Assembly (NCBI RefSeq): GCF_003932495.1
Contig: NZ_QZMT01000001.1
Span: 62,001-126,000, forward strand
Length of the DNA stretch: 64,000 nt
DNA from: Guyparkeria sp. SCN-R1
GTDB lineage: Bacteria; Pseudomonadota; Gammaproteobacteria; Halothiobacillales; Halothiobacillaceae
Reading direction: 5' to 3'
Of this stretch, positions 7,271-16,667 are shown piece after piece. The notes under the pieces are model-generated. The model did not search any database, was not told where the DNA came from, and was given only the letters and a program-made list of their open reading frames with translations. The position numbers were made by a program, and so were the translations under genes. Each line of letters opens with the position of its first letter. Positions within the stretch are counted from its first letter, which is position 1.

Positions 7271-7867
7271 TCAGCCATTGCGCAAGGGGTCGATGCCCGC
7301 GGCGCGTAGCAGGCGGGCGGTGGCGATCAGCGGCATGCCAAGGATCGCGCTGGGGTCGCGGCTGTCCATGTGCTCGACCAGGCAGGCGCCGAGACCTTCC
7401 GAGCGCATGCTGCCGGCGCAGTCGAAGGGCTTCTCGATCTCGACGTAGCGGGCAATCTCCTCGTTCGTCAGTTTCCGCATGCGGGCCTCGACGGTTTCGT
7501 GCCAGTCGAGCCGCCGCCCGTCCGGGCAGGCAACGCTGATCGCCACGTGGAAGGTGATGGCTTCGCCGCTGATCTGGGTGAGCTGGCGGCAGGCGGTCTC
7601 GGCATCGCCGGGCTTGCCCAGCAGACCGCCACGCCAAGACAACATCTGGTCGGAGCCCAGTACCACGGTACCGGGGTGGCGATCGGCTACCCGATCGGCC
7701 TTTGCCCGCGCCAGTCGTTGGCAAGCCTCCTTGGCGGGTTCGTTGGCGGCCAGCGTTTCGTCGATGTCGGCGGGGTCGACGGTGTAGGGGATCTGCAGTC
7801 GGTCGAGCAACTGGCGGCGGGTTGCCGAGCCGGAGGCGAGAATCAGGTCTGGTTTGGGGAGCGGCAT
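7271..7867 (-). CDS. yceF: Maf-family nucleotide pyrophosphatase (YceF type)
   Basis: A 198-residue Maf/HAM1-superfamily enzyme that hydrolyses modified nucleoside triphosphates to monophosphates. YceF homologues prefer 7-methyl-GTP, a house-cleaning role in the cytoplasm. The N-terminal ASGSATRRQLL and the VVLGSDQML motif supply the phosphate-binding and catalytic residues, and LGKPGDAETA and the closing GMPLIA segment are also typical. It is transcribed divergently from yceD-rpmF-plsX-fabH, the same arrangement as in E. coli, which supports the YceF subfamily call. Confidence 0.88.
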   Translation of the reverse strand: MPLPKPDLILASGSATRRQLLDRLQIPYTVDPADIDETLAANEPAKEACQRLARAKADRVADRHPGTVVLGSDQMLSWRGGLLGKPGDAETACRQLTQISGEAITFHVAISVACPDGRRLDWHETVEARMRKLTNEEIARYVEIEKPFDCAGSMRSEGLGACLVEHMDSRDPSAILGMPLIATARLLRAAGIDPLRNG

Positions 7868-7977
7868 TGTGTTTGGCGAAAGTGTGAGAAGCCGGTAAAC
7901 TTAGCGGATTAAGATTCCCGCTTGCAAGGCCGTTGGCGCCGTAGGGCGTTCCGGTCCACTGGCGCAGGACGTAGCCG

Positions 7978-8544
7978 ATGTCGACTGACGACAGCCAGAC
8001 CGATGCCAAGCAGTTGAGCGTGCCGCTTGACGTGCGCGCCGCGTGCCGGGCGGGCGAGGAGAGGGCCGGCGAATTGCCGCTCACGGCATTGACTCGATGC
8101 CGTGACATGGCCCCCGAGGACGGTCGGCTATCCTATCGGATACGTTTCTTCGAGGGGCAGGGGGTGCACCCGCTGGCCGCCGAGATAGCCATCTCGGCGT
8201 CGTTGGCGCTGGAGTGCGCCCGCTGCCGCGAGACGGTGGTGCAGCCGGTCGCATCGTCCTCCCGGTTGAGCTTCGTGTTCAGCGAGGAGCAGGCCGAACA
8301 CGTGGATGCCGCGGCCGAGCCGGTCATCCTCGGGCGCGAGGGGCGGGTCAAGCTGCTCGACCTGATCGAGGACGAGTTGCTGATGGCCGTGCCCCTGATG
8401 CCGGTGCATGAAACGCCCTGTGGGCCGATCCCGCCCGATCGGCCTTACGAGTCGGGCCAGCTGGCCGAGCCGATCGACGAGGACGGCGACGACAACCCCT
8501 TCGCGGCCCTGGCCGCGTTGAAGAAGGGGCCGGGGAAAGAGTGA
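7978..8544 (+). CDS. yceD: YceD family protein (DUF177), large-subunit rRNA accumulation protein
   Basis: A 188-residue cytoplasmic protein. It has the DUF177 landmarks: an ALECARCRE cysteine pair in the middle (around residues 79-82), an acidic DLIEDELLMAVPLMP segment, and the C-terminal NPFAALAALK. Family members are co-transcribed with rpmF and have been tied to 23S rRNA accumulation. The ATG at 7978 follows AGGAC. It is the first gene of the rpmF-plsX-fabH group. Confidence 0.87.
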   Translation: MSTDDSQTDAKQLSVPLDVRAACRAGEERAGELPLTALTRCRDMAPEDGRLSYRIRFFEGQGVHPLAAEIAISASLALECARCRETVVQPVASSSRLSFVFSEEQAEHVDAAAEPVILGREGRVKLLDLIEDELLMAVPLMPVHETPCGPIPPDRPYESGQLAEPIDEDGDDNPFAALAALKKGPGKE

Positions 8545-8569
8545 TTCCCCGGGGGCGAACGAAATTCGT

Positions 8570-8633
8570 GTCGTGGCGTTAGCGCCGCGACGGAAAGGGA
8601 AAACGTGAAAGTTAGCAGGCGCGCCCCGGCGCG
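8570..8633 (+). promoter_or_regulatory. Leader hairpins before rpmF
   Basis: Two inverted repeats lie in the 116-bp yceD-rpmF gap. The first is a 9-bp stem at 8570-8578/8583-8591 with a TTAG loop. The second is a GC-only stem, CGCGC...GCGCG, at 8620-8633. Neither has a clear T-run, so they look more like RNA structures or a weak attenuator than a terminator. Confidence 0.3.
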
Positions 8634-8660
8634 TCTTGATCATTTTGGAGGTAGAAAACC

Positions 8661-8846
8661 ATGGCCGTACAGCAGAACAAGGTCAGCCGCGCCAAGCGCG
8701 ACTCCCGCCGCGCCCACGACAGCCTGAAGAGCACCCAGCTGTCCATCGATCCGACCAGCGGCGAGACCCATCGTCGTCACCACGTCACTCCGGACGGTTT
8801 CTACCGTGGTCGTCGCGTGGTCACCAAGTCGGGCGACAACGCCTGA
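8661..8846 (+). CDS. rpmF: 50S ribosomal protein bL32
   Basis: A 61-residue basic protein starting [20 protein letters not shown], the standard bL32 N-terminus, with [13 protein letters not shown] at the end. There are no zinc-binding cysteine pairs, so it is the cysteine-free form usual in gammaproteobacteria. A strong GGAGGT ribosome-binding site lies 8 bases upstream of the start. It stands between yceD and plsX as in E. coli. Confidence 0.97.
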   Translation: MAVQQNKVSRAKRDSRRAHDSLKSTQLSIDPTSGETHRRHHVTPDGFYRGRRVVTKSGDNA

Positions 8847-8967
8847 TTTCCTTCGCCGAATGCCTGCGTGCCGCCCGCTTGTCGGGCGGCACGGCCTGTC
8901 CGTGCCGCCTAGTCGGTGATTCGGGCAGCGTCGTCACGCGCGGGCTTCCCGCGGGTAAGGGGCATCG

Positions 8968-9990
8968 ATGACTAACCAGATCGCAATTGACGTAATGGGT
9001 GGCGATCACGGACCGGAGGTCACGGTTCGTGCCGCTGCCCGTTTTCTGTCGCGCCACCCGTCGGCCGGGCTGTTGCTGGTCGGTGACCAGGCCACGATCG
9101 AGCGATACCTGGCCGAGGAGGCCGGTGTCGACCGCGACCGGATCGAAATCGTCCACGCCGACCAGGTGGTGGCGATGGACGAGTCGCCGGCGGTCGCCCT
9201 GCGCACCAAGAAGTCATCGTCGATGCGGCTGGCGATCGATCTGGTCAAGGATGGTCGAGCGCAGGCCGCGGTCAGCGCGGGCAATACCGGCGCGCTGATG
9301 GCCACGGCCAAGTTCGTGCTCAAGACCCTGCCGGGTATCGAGCGGCCGGCCATCTGCACCGCGCTGCCGAACGAGTCCGGGCACACCCATGTGCTCGACC
9401 TTGGGGCGAACGTCGATTGCGACGCCGAGCACCTGTTCCAGTTTGCGGTCATGGGCTCTGTGCTGGTCGAGGCCTTCGACGACAACCCCTCACCGCGCGT
9501 CGGCCTGCTTAATGTCGGTGCCGAGGCGATGAAGGGCAACGACACCGTCAAGAGCGCCGCCGAACGGCTCCAGGCGGGACCGGTGAATTACATCGGCTTC
9601 GTCGAGGGCGACGACATCTACAAGGGTGGCGTCGACGTGGTGGTCTGCGACGGCTTTGTCGGCAACGTCGCGCTCAAGAGCAGCGAGGGGGTGGCCAAGA
9701 TGATCAGCCACTTCCTGCGCCAGGAGTTCAAGCGCGGTATCTTCTCTCGCCTGGCCGCCCTGATGGCGATGCCGGTGCTTGCGCGCCTGAAAAAACGCGT
9801 CGACCCCGGCCGCTACAACGGCGCCAGCCTGCTCGGCCTGCAAGGCATCGTCATCAAGAGTCACGGCGGTGCCAGTGTCGAGGCCTTCGGCAACGCGCTC
9901 GACGTCGCCTTGCGCGAGATCGAGAAGGACGTGCCGCGCCGTATCGACCAGCGGCTGGAGACACTGCTTCAGGAGCGCTCTGACGGATGA
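8968..9990 (+). CDS. plsX: Phosphate acyltransferase PlsX
   Basis: A 340-residue peripheral enzyme that converts acyl-ACP to acyl phosphate for the PlsY step of phospholipid synthesis. The N-terminal [16 protein letters not shown], the internal [13 protein letters not shown] and the [16 protein letters not shown] segments are family signatures. Length is normal. Its stop overlaps the fabH start (ATGA at 9987-9990), indicating translational coupling. Confidence 0.96.
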   Translation: MTNQIAIDVMGGDHGPEVTVRAAARFLSRHPSAGLLLVGDQATIERYLAEEAGVDRDRIEIVHADQVVAMDESPAVALRTKKSSSMRLAIDLVKDGRAQAAVSAGNTGALMATAKFVLKTLPGIERPAICTALPNESGHTHVLDLGANVDCDAEHLFQFAVMGSVLVEAFDDNPSPRVGLLNVGAEAMKGNDTVKSAAERLQAGPVNYIGFVEGDDIYKGGVDVVVCDGFVGNVALKSSEGVAKMISHFLRQEFKRGIFSRLAALMAMPVLARLKKRVDPGRYNGASLLGLQGIVIKSHGGASVEAFGNALDVALREIEKDVPRRIDQRLETLLQERSDG

Positions 9991-10961
9991 TCCATTCGCG
10001 CATCACCGGGACCGGCAGCTACCTCCCCGAGCGGGTCATGACCAATCATGACCTCGAGCAGATCGTCGATACCTCCGATGCCTGGATTCGCGAACGGACC
10101 GGCATCGAGCAGCGTCACATCGCCGCCGAAGGCCAGCTGACGTCCGATCTGGCCGAGCCCGCGGCGCGACGGGCACTCGAGGCCGCCGGCCGCGTGCCCG
10201 AGGAAGTCGACTTGATCATCGTGGCGACCACCACGCCCGATCGCACCTTCCCCTCCACCGCCTGCCTGTTGCAGCAGAAGCTCGGCATCCACGGCCCGCC
10301 GGCGTTCGATGTCCAGGCGGTCTGCACCGGTTTCGTCTACGCGCTGTCGGTGGCCGACAAGTTCATCAAAACCGGTGCGGCCCGCTGCGCCCTGGTTGTC
10401 GGCGCAGAGACGCTCTCGCGCATCGTAAATTGGTCGGACCGCAACACCTGCGTGCTGTTCGCCGACGGCGCCGGCGCGGTGGTGCTGGAGGCCTCGGACG
10501 AGCCGGGCATCATCCGCACCGATATCCACGCCGATGGCAGTTACGAGTCGCTGCTGACCACCACCAAGCCAGACCCCGAAACCACCGACCCGGAGCGGCT
10601 CGCCGACGGCACCGCCTTCATCGAGATGCGTGGCAACGAGGTCTTCCGCATGGCGGTGAATACCCTTGGGCGCATCGTCGACCAGACCATGGAAGCCGCC
10701 GGCATGAGCCCGGACGAGATCGACTGGCTCGTCCCGCACCAGGCGAACATTCGTATCATCCAGGCCACGGCGCGCAAGTTGGGCATGTCGATGGACCGGG
10801 TGGTGGTGACCGTCGATCGGCACGGCAACACCTCGGCGGCCTCGGTGCCGTTGGCACTGGATGTGGCCGTGCGCGACGGGCGCATCAAGCGCGGCGATGT
10901 CATCCTTACCGAGGCCTTTGGTGGCGGGTTTACCTGGGGCTCGGCGCTGCTGCGCTACTGA
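9987..10961 (+). CDS. fabH: 3-oxoacyl-ACP synthase III (KAS III)
   Basis: A 324-residue enzyme that condenses acetyl-CoA with malonyl-ACP to begin fatty acid synthesis. The catalytic triad is visible: Cys113 in QAVCTGF, His251 in VPHQANIRI and Asn281 in GNTSAAS. The C-terminal [10 protein letters not shown]-like glycine loop is present as [15 protein letters not shown]. The E. coli order would continue with fabD, but here a CYTH-domain gene follows after 27 bp. Confidence 0.97.
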   Translation: MIHSRITGTGSYLPERVMTNHDLEQIVDTSDAWIRERTGIEQRHIAAEGQLTSDLAEPAARRALEAAGRVPEEVDLIIVATTTPDRTFPSTACLLQQKLGIHGPPAFDVQAVCTGFVYALSVADKFIKTGAARCALVVGAETLSRIVNWSDRNTCVLFADGAGAVVLEASDEPGIIRTDIHADGSYESLLTTTKPDPETTDPERLADGTAFIEMRGNEVFRMAVNTLGRIVDQTMEAAGMSPDEIDWLVPHQANIRIIQATARKLGMSMDRVVVTVDRHGNTSAASVPLALDVAVRDGRIKRGDVILTEAFGGGFTWGSALLRY

Positions 10962-10988
10962 TCCGCTTTCGACCTTCCGGAGACGCGA

Positions 10989-11456
10989 ATGGCCAAGGAA
11001 ATCGAACGCAAGTTCCTGCTGGCCAGCGAGGCCTGGCGCAACGAGATCGAGCGCTCCGAGCGCATGGTGCAGGGCTATCTCAACGACCAAGGGCCGGTGT
11101 CGGTACGTGCCCGCATCGCCGGCAGCCGTGCCTGGTTAAACATCAAGAGCCGGACCCTCGGGATTTCGCGTGACGAATTCGAGTACGAGATTCCCTTGGC
11201 GGATGCCGAACGGATGCTCGATCACCTAACCACGGGGCCCGTGATCGACAAGACCCGGCATTTCGTGCCGCGAGACGATCTGTTGTGGGAAATCGACGAG
11301 TTCCACGGCGAGAACGACGGTCTGGTCGTCGCCGAGGTGGAGCTTCAACACGTCGATCAGCCCTCCCCTCACCCAGCGTGGCTGGGCGAAGAGGTGTCAC
11401 ATGACGCCAGGTACTACAACGTCTCGCTGGTTAAAAATCCCTACAGTCAGTGGTAA
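10989..11456 (+). CDS. CYTH domain protein (triphosphate tunnel metalloenzyme)
   Basis: A 155-residue single-domain CYTH protein. The hallmark ExExK motif is EIERK at residues 4-8, and alternating charged strands (VSVRARI, WLNIKSR, EFEYEIP, LLWEIDEFHGEN, AEVEL) build the tunnel. Bacterial stand-alone members mostly hydrolyse inorganic triphosphate; some are class IV adenylate cyclases or thiamine triphosphatases, and the sequence does not separate these options. GGAG lies upstream of the ATG. It follows fabH closely on the same strand, which looks like a lineage-specific neighbour. Confidence 0.85.
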   Translation: MAKEIERKFLLASEAWRNEIERSERMVQGYLNDQGPVSVRARIAGSRAWLNIKSRTLGISRDEFEYEIPLADAERMLDHLTTGPVIDKTRHFVPRDDLLWEIDEFHGENDGLVVAEVELQHVDQPSPHPAWLGEEVSHDARYYNVSLVKNPYSQW

Positions 11457-11593
11457 ATTGCCGGCTGATCGATGCTACTTCCGGGTGGCGCGTGACGGGA
11501 CACTCGGTCCGGACGGAGGAAGATGCCGGGCTGGACAGGACGCACGGTGAGGGATCGATACGGGCGTGTCCGCACCAAGACGAAGGGTTGCCG

Positions 11594-12232
11594 ATGATTC
11601 GGGTCATGATTGTTGATGATCACACGATGGTGCGCGCCGCGATCAGTCACCTGATCGGCGGGGTGCGTGACATCGAGGTGGTTGCCGAGGCCGACAGCGG
11701 CGAGCGCGCGCTGGACAAGCTGCGTTCGGAGGCGATCGACGCGATTCTCTGCGACATCCACATGCCAGGGATGGGCGGCTACGAGTGCCTCAAGCGTGCT
11801 CACCAGGCCCACCCGCGGCTCGGTCTGGTCGCCTTGACCGCCGAGGCCGACGTCACACTGGCGCGTCAGGTGCTCGACTGCGGCGTGCACGCCTACGTCA
11901 CCAAGGATGCCGATCCCGACGAGTTGATCAGCGCCATCCGCAAGGCCGCCGAGGGGAAACGTTACGTCTCCAGCCGCATCGCCCAGGAGATCGCCCTTCA
12001 GAACGGTCGCCCCGAGGAAGACCCCTTCGAGGTGCTGTCCGGGCGCGAGCAACAGGTGCTGCGCATGATCCTCGATGGCAAGAACAACTCCCTGATCGCC
12101 GAGGCGCTCTGCGTCAGTCCCAAGACGATCAGTACCTACCGCGCCCGCATCCACGAGAAGCTCGGGGTCAGCACCGACATCGACCTGCTGCGACTGGCGG
12201 TCAAGGCCGGCCGCACCGTCCTTTCGGCCTGA
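11594..12232 (+). CDS. uvrY: UvrY/GacA-family response regulator
   Basis: A 212-residue NarL/FixJ-type regulator. The receiver domain (about residues 1-120) has VDDH at 8-11, the phospho-acceptor aspartate in CDIHMPGM near residue 55, and the switch lysine in VTKDAD. The C-terminal LuxR-type helix-turn-helix is SGREQQVLRMILDGKNNSLIAEAL...SPKTISTYRARI. Adjacency to uvrC is conserved for GacA/UvrY, the partner of the BarA/GacS sensor kinase that activates CsrA-antagonising small RNAs. The ATG at 11594 begins at the receiver domain; the frame upstream to 11450 has no domain. The cognate kinase is not in the window. Confidence 0.9.
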   Translation: MIRVMIVDDHTMVRAAISHLIGGVRDIEVVAEADSGERALDKLRSEAIDAILCDIHMPGMGGYECLKRAHQAHPRLGLVALTAEADVTLARQVLDCGVHAYVTKDADPDELISAIRKAAEGKRYVSSRIAQEIALQNGRPEEDPFEVLSGREQQVLRMILDGKNNSLIAEALCVSPKTISTYRARIHEKLGVSTDIDLLRLAVKAGRTVLSA

Positions 12233-12247
12233 TCTTTCCCCGCTCCC

Positions 12248-14089
12248 ATGACCGACCGGTTTGATGCCAAGGCCTTCCTGGCCTCAGTAACCGAGCGCCC
12301 CGGCGTCTACCGTTTCCTCAATGCCGACGGCGACATCCTCTACGTCGGCAAGGCGCGCAACCTCAAGAATCGCCTCTCCAGCTATTTCCGCGGCACACCG
12401 GCGGCGATCAAGACCCGCCGACTGGTCGAGCAGGTGCACGAGGTGGAAATCACCACCACCCAGACCGAGGCCGAGGCGCTGCTCCTGGAGAGCAACCTGA
12501 TCAAGGCCCATCGGCCGCGCTATAACGTCCTGCTACGCGACGACAAGAGCTACCCCTGGATCTACGTCTCCACCAACGACCGCTTCCCGCGGCTGGCGTA
12601 CCATCGCGGCTCGCGCAAGCGCCCGGGGCGTTATTTCGGGCCCTATCCCTCGGCCGGGGCGGTGCGTGAGACGCTCAACCTGCTCGAGAAGGTGTTCAAG
12701 GTCCGCCAGTGCGAGGACAGCGTGTTCAAGAATCGTTCACGCCCCTGCTTGCAGTACCAGATCGAGCGCTGCAAAGCGCCTTGCGTGGACTATGTCGATG
12801 AGGCGGAATACCGCCAGGACGTCGAGGACACCATGGCGTTCCTGTCAGGGCGCAGCCAGAAGCTGACTGATGACCTGGTGGCCCGCATGGAGCGTGCCGC
12901 CGAGGCGCTGGATTTCGAGGCTGCCGCCGCCCTGCGCGACCAGATCGGCATGCTGCGCGCGGTCAGCCAGCAACAGGGCATCACCGGCATGTCAGGGGAT
13001 GCGGACGTGATCGCGCAGATCAGCGAGCAGGGCGCCACCGCCGTGGGCGTGGCCACCATCCGCGATGGCCGGCACCTGGGCACCCGTCATTTTTTCCCGG
13101 ACGTGCCGGCCGACGCCGATCCGGGCGAGGTGATCAGCGGCTTTCTGGGGCTCTATTACAGCGACCGCGACCTGCCACGGCGCATCCTCTGCGACCACCT
13201 GCCGGAGGATGCCGAATGGCTGGCCGGGGTGTTTGCCGAGCAGGCCGGCCATCGCGTCGAGTTGCTGGTGCCGCAACGGGGCAAGGCGAAGGCCTGGCTG
13301 GAGGACACCCGCGAGAACGCCCGCATCGCGCTGGCCGAGCGGCTGGTCAGTCGCCGCGGCCTGACGCGCCGCTTCGAGGCGCTGGGCGAGTGGCTCGCCA
13401 TCGAGCAAATCGAGCGGATCGAGTGCTTCGATATCTCCCACACCCAGGGCGAGTTGACGGTGGCATCCTGCGTGGTGTTCGGTCCGGAGGGGCCGCGCAA
13501 GGACCAGTATCGCCGCTATCACATCGAGGGTGTCGCGCCCGGGGATGACTACGCCGCCATGCATCAGGCCCTGACGCGGCGTTTCGATCGCGCAGTGCGT
13601 GAGTCCGGCGTGCTGCCGGACGTGCTGCTGATCGATGGCGGCAAGGGGCAACTCGCCCAGGCCATCGACGTGCTCGCCGAGCGCGATCTCGCCAACCGTG
13701 TCCGGGTCATCGGCGTCGCCAAGGGGCCGGAGCGGCGACCCGGCGAGGAAAGCCTGATCCAGCCACTGGCGGGCTCGCCGGGGCTGTACGTTGAGGACCA
13801 CCTGAGCCCGCACGACCCGGCCCTGCACCTGATCCAGCAGGTACGCGACGAGGCCCATCGCTTTGCGATCACGGGCCACCGCGCCCGGCGGCAGAAGGCG
13901 CGTACCCAGTCGGATCTCGAGCGCATCCCCGGTGTCGGTGGCAAGCGGCGCCAGGCGCTCCTGAAGCATTTCGGCGGTATCCGTGGGCTCAAGGGGGCGA
14001 GCGTCGCCGAACTGGCCAAGGTGCCCGGCGTCTCGCCAACGCTTGCCACCCGTATCCACGAGTGGTTCCACGAGGGCGGGGCGAGCTGA
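12248..14089 (+). CDS. uvrC: Excinuclease ABC subunit C
   Basis: A 613-residue nuclease that makes both incisions in nucleotide excision repair after UvrAB loading. The domain order is complete: GIY-YIG endonuclease (PGVYRFLNADGDILYVGKA, residues 18-36), a four-cysteine CEDSVFKNRSRPCLQYQIERCKAPC-type region around residue 155, a UVR motif near 215, an RNase H-like endonuclease domain (FDISHTQG, LLIDGGKGQL), and two C-terminal helix-hairpin-helix motifs (LERIPGVGGKRRQALL and VPGVSPTLA). It lies 15 bp after uvrY and is probably in one transcript with it. Confidence 0.97.
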   Translation: MTDRFDAKAFLASVTERPGVYRFLNADGDILYVGKARNLKNRLSSYFRGTPAAIKTRRLVEQVHEVEITTTQTEAEALLLESNLIKAHRPRYNVLLRDDKSYPWIYVSTNDRFPRLAYHRGSRKRPGRYFGPYPSAGAVRETLNLLEKVFKVRQCEDSVFKNRSRPCLQYQIERCKAPCVDYVDEAEYRQDVEDTMAFLSGRSQKLTDDLVARMERAAEALDFEAAAALRDQIGMLRAVSQQQGITGMSGDADVIAQISEQGATAVGVATIRDGRHLGTRHFFPDVPADADPGEVISGFLGLYYSDRDLPRRILCDHLPEDAEWLAGVFAEQAGHRVELLVPQRGKAKAWLEDTRENARIALAERLVSRRGLTRRFEALGEWLAIEQIERIECFDISHTQGELTVASCVVFGPEGPRKDQYRRYHIEGVAPGDDYAAMHQALTRRFDRAVRESGVLPDVLLIDGGKGQLAQAIDVLAERDLANRVRVIGVAKGPERRPGEESLIQPLAGSPGLYVEDHLSPHDPALHLIQQVRDEAHRFAITGHRARRQKARTQSDLERIPGVGGKRRQALLKHFGGIRGLKGASVAELAKVPGVSPTLATRIHEWFHEGGAS

Positions 14090-14196
14090 TTTCCCCGACC
14101 CCGATCGGGCGGCGTCGATTCCCCTCGCGCGCGTTCGTCCGCGTTTTCCTTTGCTAGGCTTGCTGCCGTTACCGACCCATGCCGGAGAAGCACTTG

Positions 14197-16569
14197 ATGT
14201 CATCTGTTCCTGCCGATCTGTCCACCTCGTTGTCGCATCGCTGGCGCTGGTGGCCGGGAATTCTGCTGTCGCTGCTGTTGATGGCCGCCGGCCCGGCACT
14301 CGCTCAGCAGGCGGGCGGCCAGGGTGAGTCGGCGGCGCAGCCGGCCGACGCCGAGGCAGGTTCGCAAGCCGGTGGTGAGGGCCGCTATGCGGGTCTGGTC
14401 GAATTGCTCAAGGACCCGGCCAAGCGCGACGAGCTGATCGCGGAGCTGGAGCGGCTGTCTTCCGGTGAGGGAGAGTCCTCGAGCGACTCGTCCGAGCAGG
14501 CCACCGATGCCTCGGGGGCCACCGACGGCATCGCCTCGGGTCTCGTGGACGTGGTCTCGGGGACCGTGGCCGACATGGCTGGTTCGGTCTCGCGCCTGGC
14601 TAAGGGCGGACTGGACGTGGACTGGGTGTCGGTCGGGCAGATCGCCTGGCGGACGGTCGCGGTGCTTGCTATCGCCTACCTGGTGCTGGCAATAGGCCGG
14701 CAGCTGCTCGGCGGTATCTGGCGACGTCTGGATGCCTATGCGCAGTCGGCGAGTACGCGCCATCGGCTCCTTCGCACCGGGGTGGCGGTACTCGCCAGCC
14801 TCGCGCTGGGGGTGGTGCTTCTGGCGGTGGCCTACGTGGCGGCACAGGCGAGCGTCTGGTGGCTGGCCGATGGTGATGAAACCACCGGTAGCGTGCTCGG
14901 CTTGGCGTTGCAGGCCTTTATCGTGGTCGAGGTCGCCCGATTGCTGGTGAGCACGGCATTCGCACCGGCGTCACCCGGACTGCGCTTGTTCCGGCTGTCG
15001 AAGGACGATTCGCGATTCTGGTCCGGCTGGCTTTCGCGTGTGATCTGGTTTACCGGCTACGCCGGAATCATGCTGGTGCCGGCCATTGAGCTGGCCGATC
15101 GAAATGACCTGGCCAACGCCGTCGGCTGGGGCGTGGCACTGGTGGCACTGGCCTATACCTGGAGCCGGCTGTGGAAGGCGCGAGGCTTGGTGCGCGGCGC
15201 GTTGGTCGCGCGAGGTGAGCGCAGTCGCCAGCCGGTCGCCTCCTGGGCCTTCCATCTGCTGGGTGCCAGCTGGCACTGGCTGGCCATGATCTACGCGACC
15301 GGCGTGTTCTTCGTGGCCATCACCCGGCCGGGCGAGGCCTTGCCGTTCGTCGCCCTGGCGACCTTCAATACTGTCATTATCGTCGGCGCGGCCATCTTCG
15401 TCGCCGCGATGTTGACCCAGTGGATCGGGCGTGGCGTGCCGGTGCCCGAGGGCCTGCTCCTGCGCATGCCTACCCTGCAGTTGCGGTTGAATACCTACGT
15501 GCCGCTGATCCTGCGGATCGTGCGCATCGTCATTGGGGTCGTTGCGGTGTTCGGTGTGCTGTCGGTCTGGCACCTGGTCGACATGTTTGCCTGGCTTGCC
15601 AGTGACAACGGCCGGTGGTTGCTTGCCGCGGTGACCGACATCTCGATCGTGCTGATCATCGCCTTGCTGGTCTGGCTGGTCGCCACCGGCCTGATCGAGG
15701 CGAAGCTCAACAGTGATGTGGGCATGCCCTCGGCGCGGCTGCAGACGCTCCTGTCCCTGTTTCGCAACGCCATCGCGATCGCCCTGGTCACCATCACCGC
15801 GATGATCATCCTCTCGGAGCTGGGCGTGAATATCGGGCCGCTGCTCGCCGGTGCCGGCGTGCTGGGTCTGGCGATCGGTTTCGGTGCGCAGAAGATGGTT
15901 CAGGACGTCATCACCGGTGTGTTCATCCAGATCGAGAACGCCATCAACACCGGCGACGTGATCACGGTGGCCGGCGTGACTGGCACCGCCGAGCGATTGT
16001 CCATCCGGTCGGTCTCGATTCGTGACCTGTCGGGCACCGTGCACGTCATCCCGTTCTCGTCGGTGGATATCGTCTCGAACTACATGCGCGAGTACGCCTA
16101 CCACAAGGGCGAATACGGCATCGCCTACCGCGAGAACATCGACGATGCGATTGCCCAGCTCAAGGCGGCGTTCGACGAGCTGGCGGCCGATCCGGACTTC
16201 AAGCCCCATATCCTCGAGCCGATCGAGATTCCGGGCGTGGTCGCGCTGGCCGACAGTTCGGTCAATATCCGCACGATGATCAAGACCACGCCGGGGGACC
16301 AGTGGTCCGTCGGTCGGGCGTACAACCGCCTGGTGAAGATGTACTTCGACAAGGCGGGCATCGAGATCCCGTTCCCGCATACCACGCTGTTCTTCGGGGT
16401 GGACAAGGACGGCACGGCCCCGCCGGCCAACGTGCACCTGCTGAAGGACGACTCGGTGGAAGAGGAGTACGAGACGGAATCCGACCAACGCTCACGTCGT
16501 GGTCAGAAGCCCGATGGGCCGGGTGGCAAGGTGCCCGACAGCGACGACGTCGACCTGCCCGAAGACTGA
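14197..16569 (+). CDS. Large MscS-family mechanosensitive channel (YbiO-like)
   Basis: A 790-residue inner-membrane channel. It has a cleavable-looking signal (LLSLLLMAAGPALAQQ), then a periplasmic Gln/Ser/Glu-rich segment with an amphipathic LVELLKDPAKRDELIAELERL helix. About ten membrane helices follow, then the MscS pore and beta domain: LLAGAGVLGLAIGFGAQKMVQDVITG and GDVITVAGVTGTAERLSIR. The acidic cytoplasmic tail ends in DSDDVDLPED. The size and layout resemble E. coli YbiO/MscM-type channels that protect against hypo-osmotic shock. The ATG at 14197 has GGAGAAG at good spacing; an in-frame ATG at 14179 is the alternative. Confidence 0.87.
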   Translation: MSSVPADLSTSLSHRWRWWPGILLSLLLMAAGPALAQQAGGQGESAAQPADAEAGSQAGGEGRYAGLVELLKDPAKRDELIAELERLSSGEGESSSDSSEQATDASGATDGIASGLVDVVSGTVADMAGSVSRLAKGGLDVDWVSVGQIAWRTVAVLAIAYLVLAIGRQLLGGIWRRLDAYAQSASTRHRLLRTGVAVLASLALGVVLLAVAYVAAQASVWWLADGDETTGSVLGLALQAFIVVEVARLLVSTAFAPASPGLRLFRLSKDDSRFWSGWLSRVIWFTGYAGIMLVPAIELADRNDLANAVGWGVALVALAYTWSRLWKARGLVRGALVARGERSRQPVASWAFHLLGASWHWLAMIYATGVFFVAITRPGEALPFVALATFNTVIIVGAAIFVAAMLTQWIGRGVPVPEGLLLRMPTLQLRLNTYVPLILRIVRIVIGVVAVFGVLSVWHLVDMFAWLASDNGRWLLAAVTDISIVLIIALLVWLVATGLIEAKLNSDVGMPSARLQTLLSLFRNAIAIALVTITAMIILSELGVNIGPLLAGAGVLGLAIGFGAQKMVQDVITGVFIQIENAINTGDVITVAGVTGTAERLSIRSVSIRDLSGTVHVIPFSSVDIVSNYMREYAYHKGEYGIAYRENIDDAIAQLKAAFDELAADPDFKPHILEPIEIPGVVALADSSVNIRTMIKTTPGDQWSVGRAYNRLVKMYFDKAGIEIPFPHTTLFFGVDKDGTAPPANVHLLKDDSVEEEYETESDQRSRRGQKPDGPGGKVPDSDDVDLPED

Positions 16570-16605
16570 TCCGGCCCATCGGTGGCCATCGGTTGCGGGC
16601 ATGAA

Positions 16606-16638
16606 AAAGCCCCGACGTGGTTGCCACGTCGGGGCTTT
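16606..16638. terminator. Bidirectional intrinsic terminator
   Basis: A perfect 15-bp stem (AAAGCCCCGACGTGG at 16606-16620 against 16624-16638) with a TTG loop. A-rich sequence on one side and T-rich on the other let it serve both the channel gene and the convergent DUF3365 gene. Confidence 0.88.
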
Positions 16639-16667
16639 GTCTTTGATCGTCCGCGAAGAAAGGGAAG

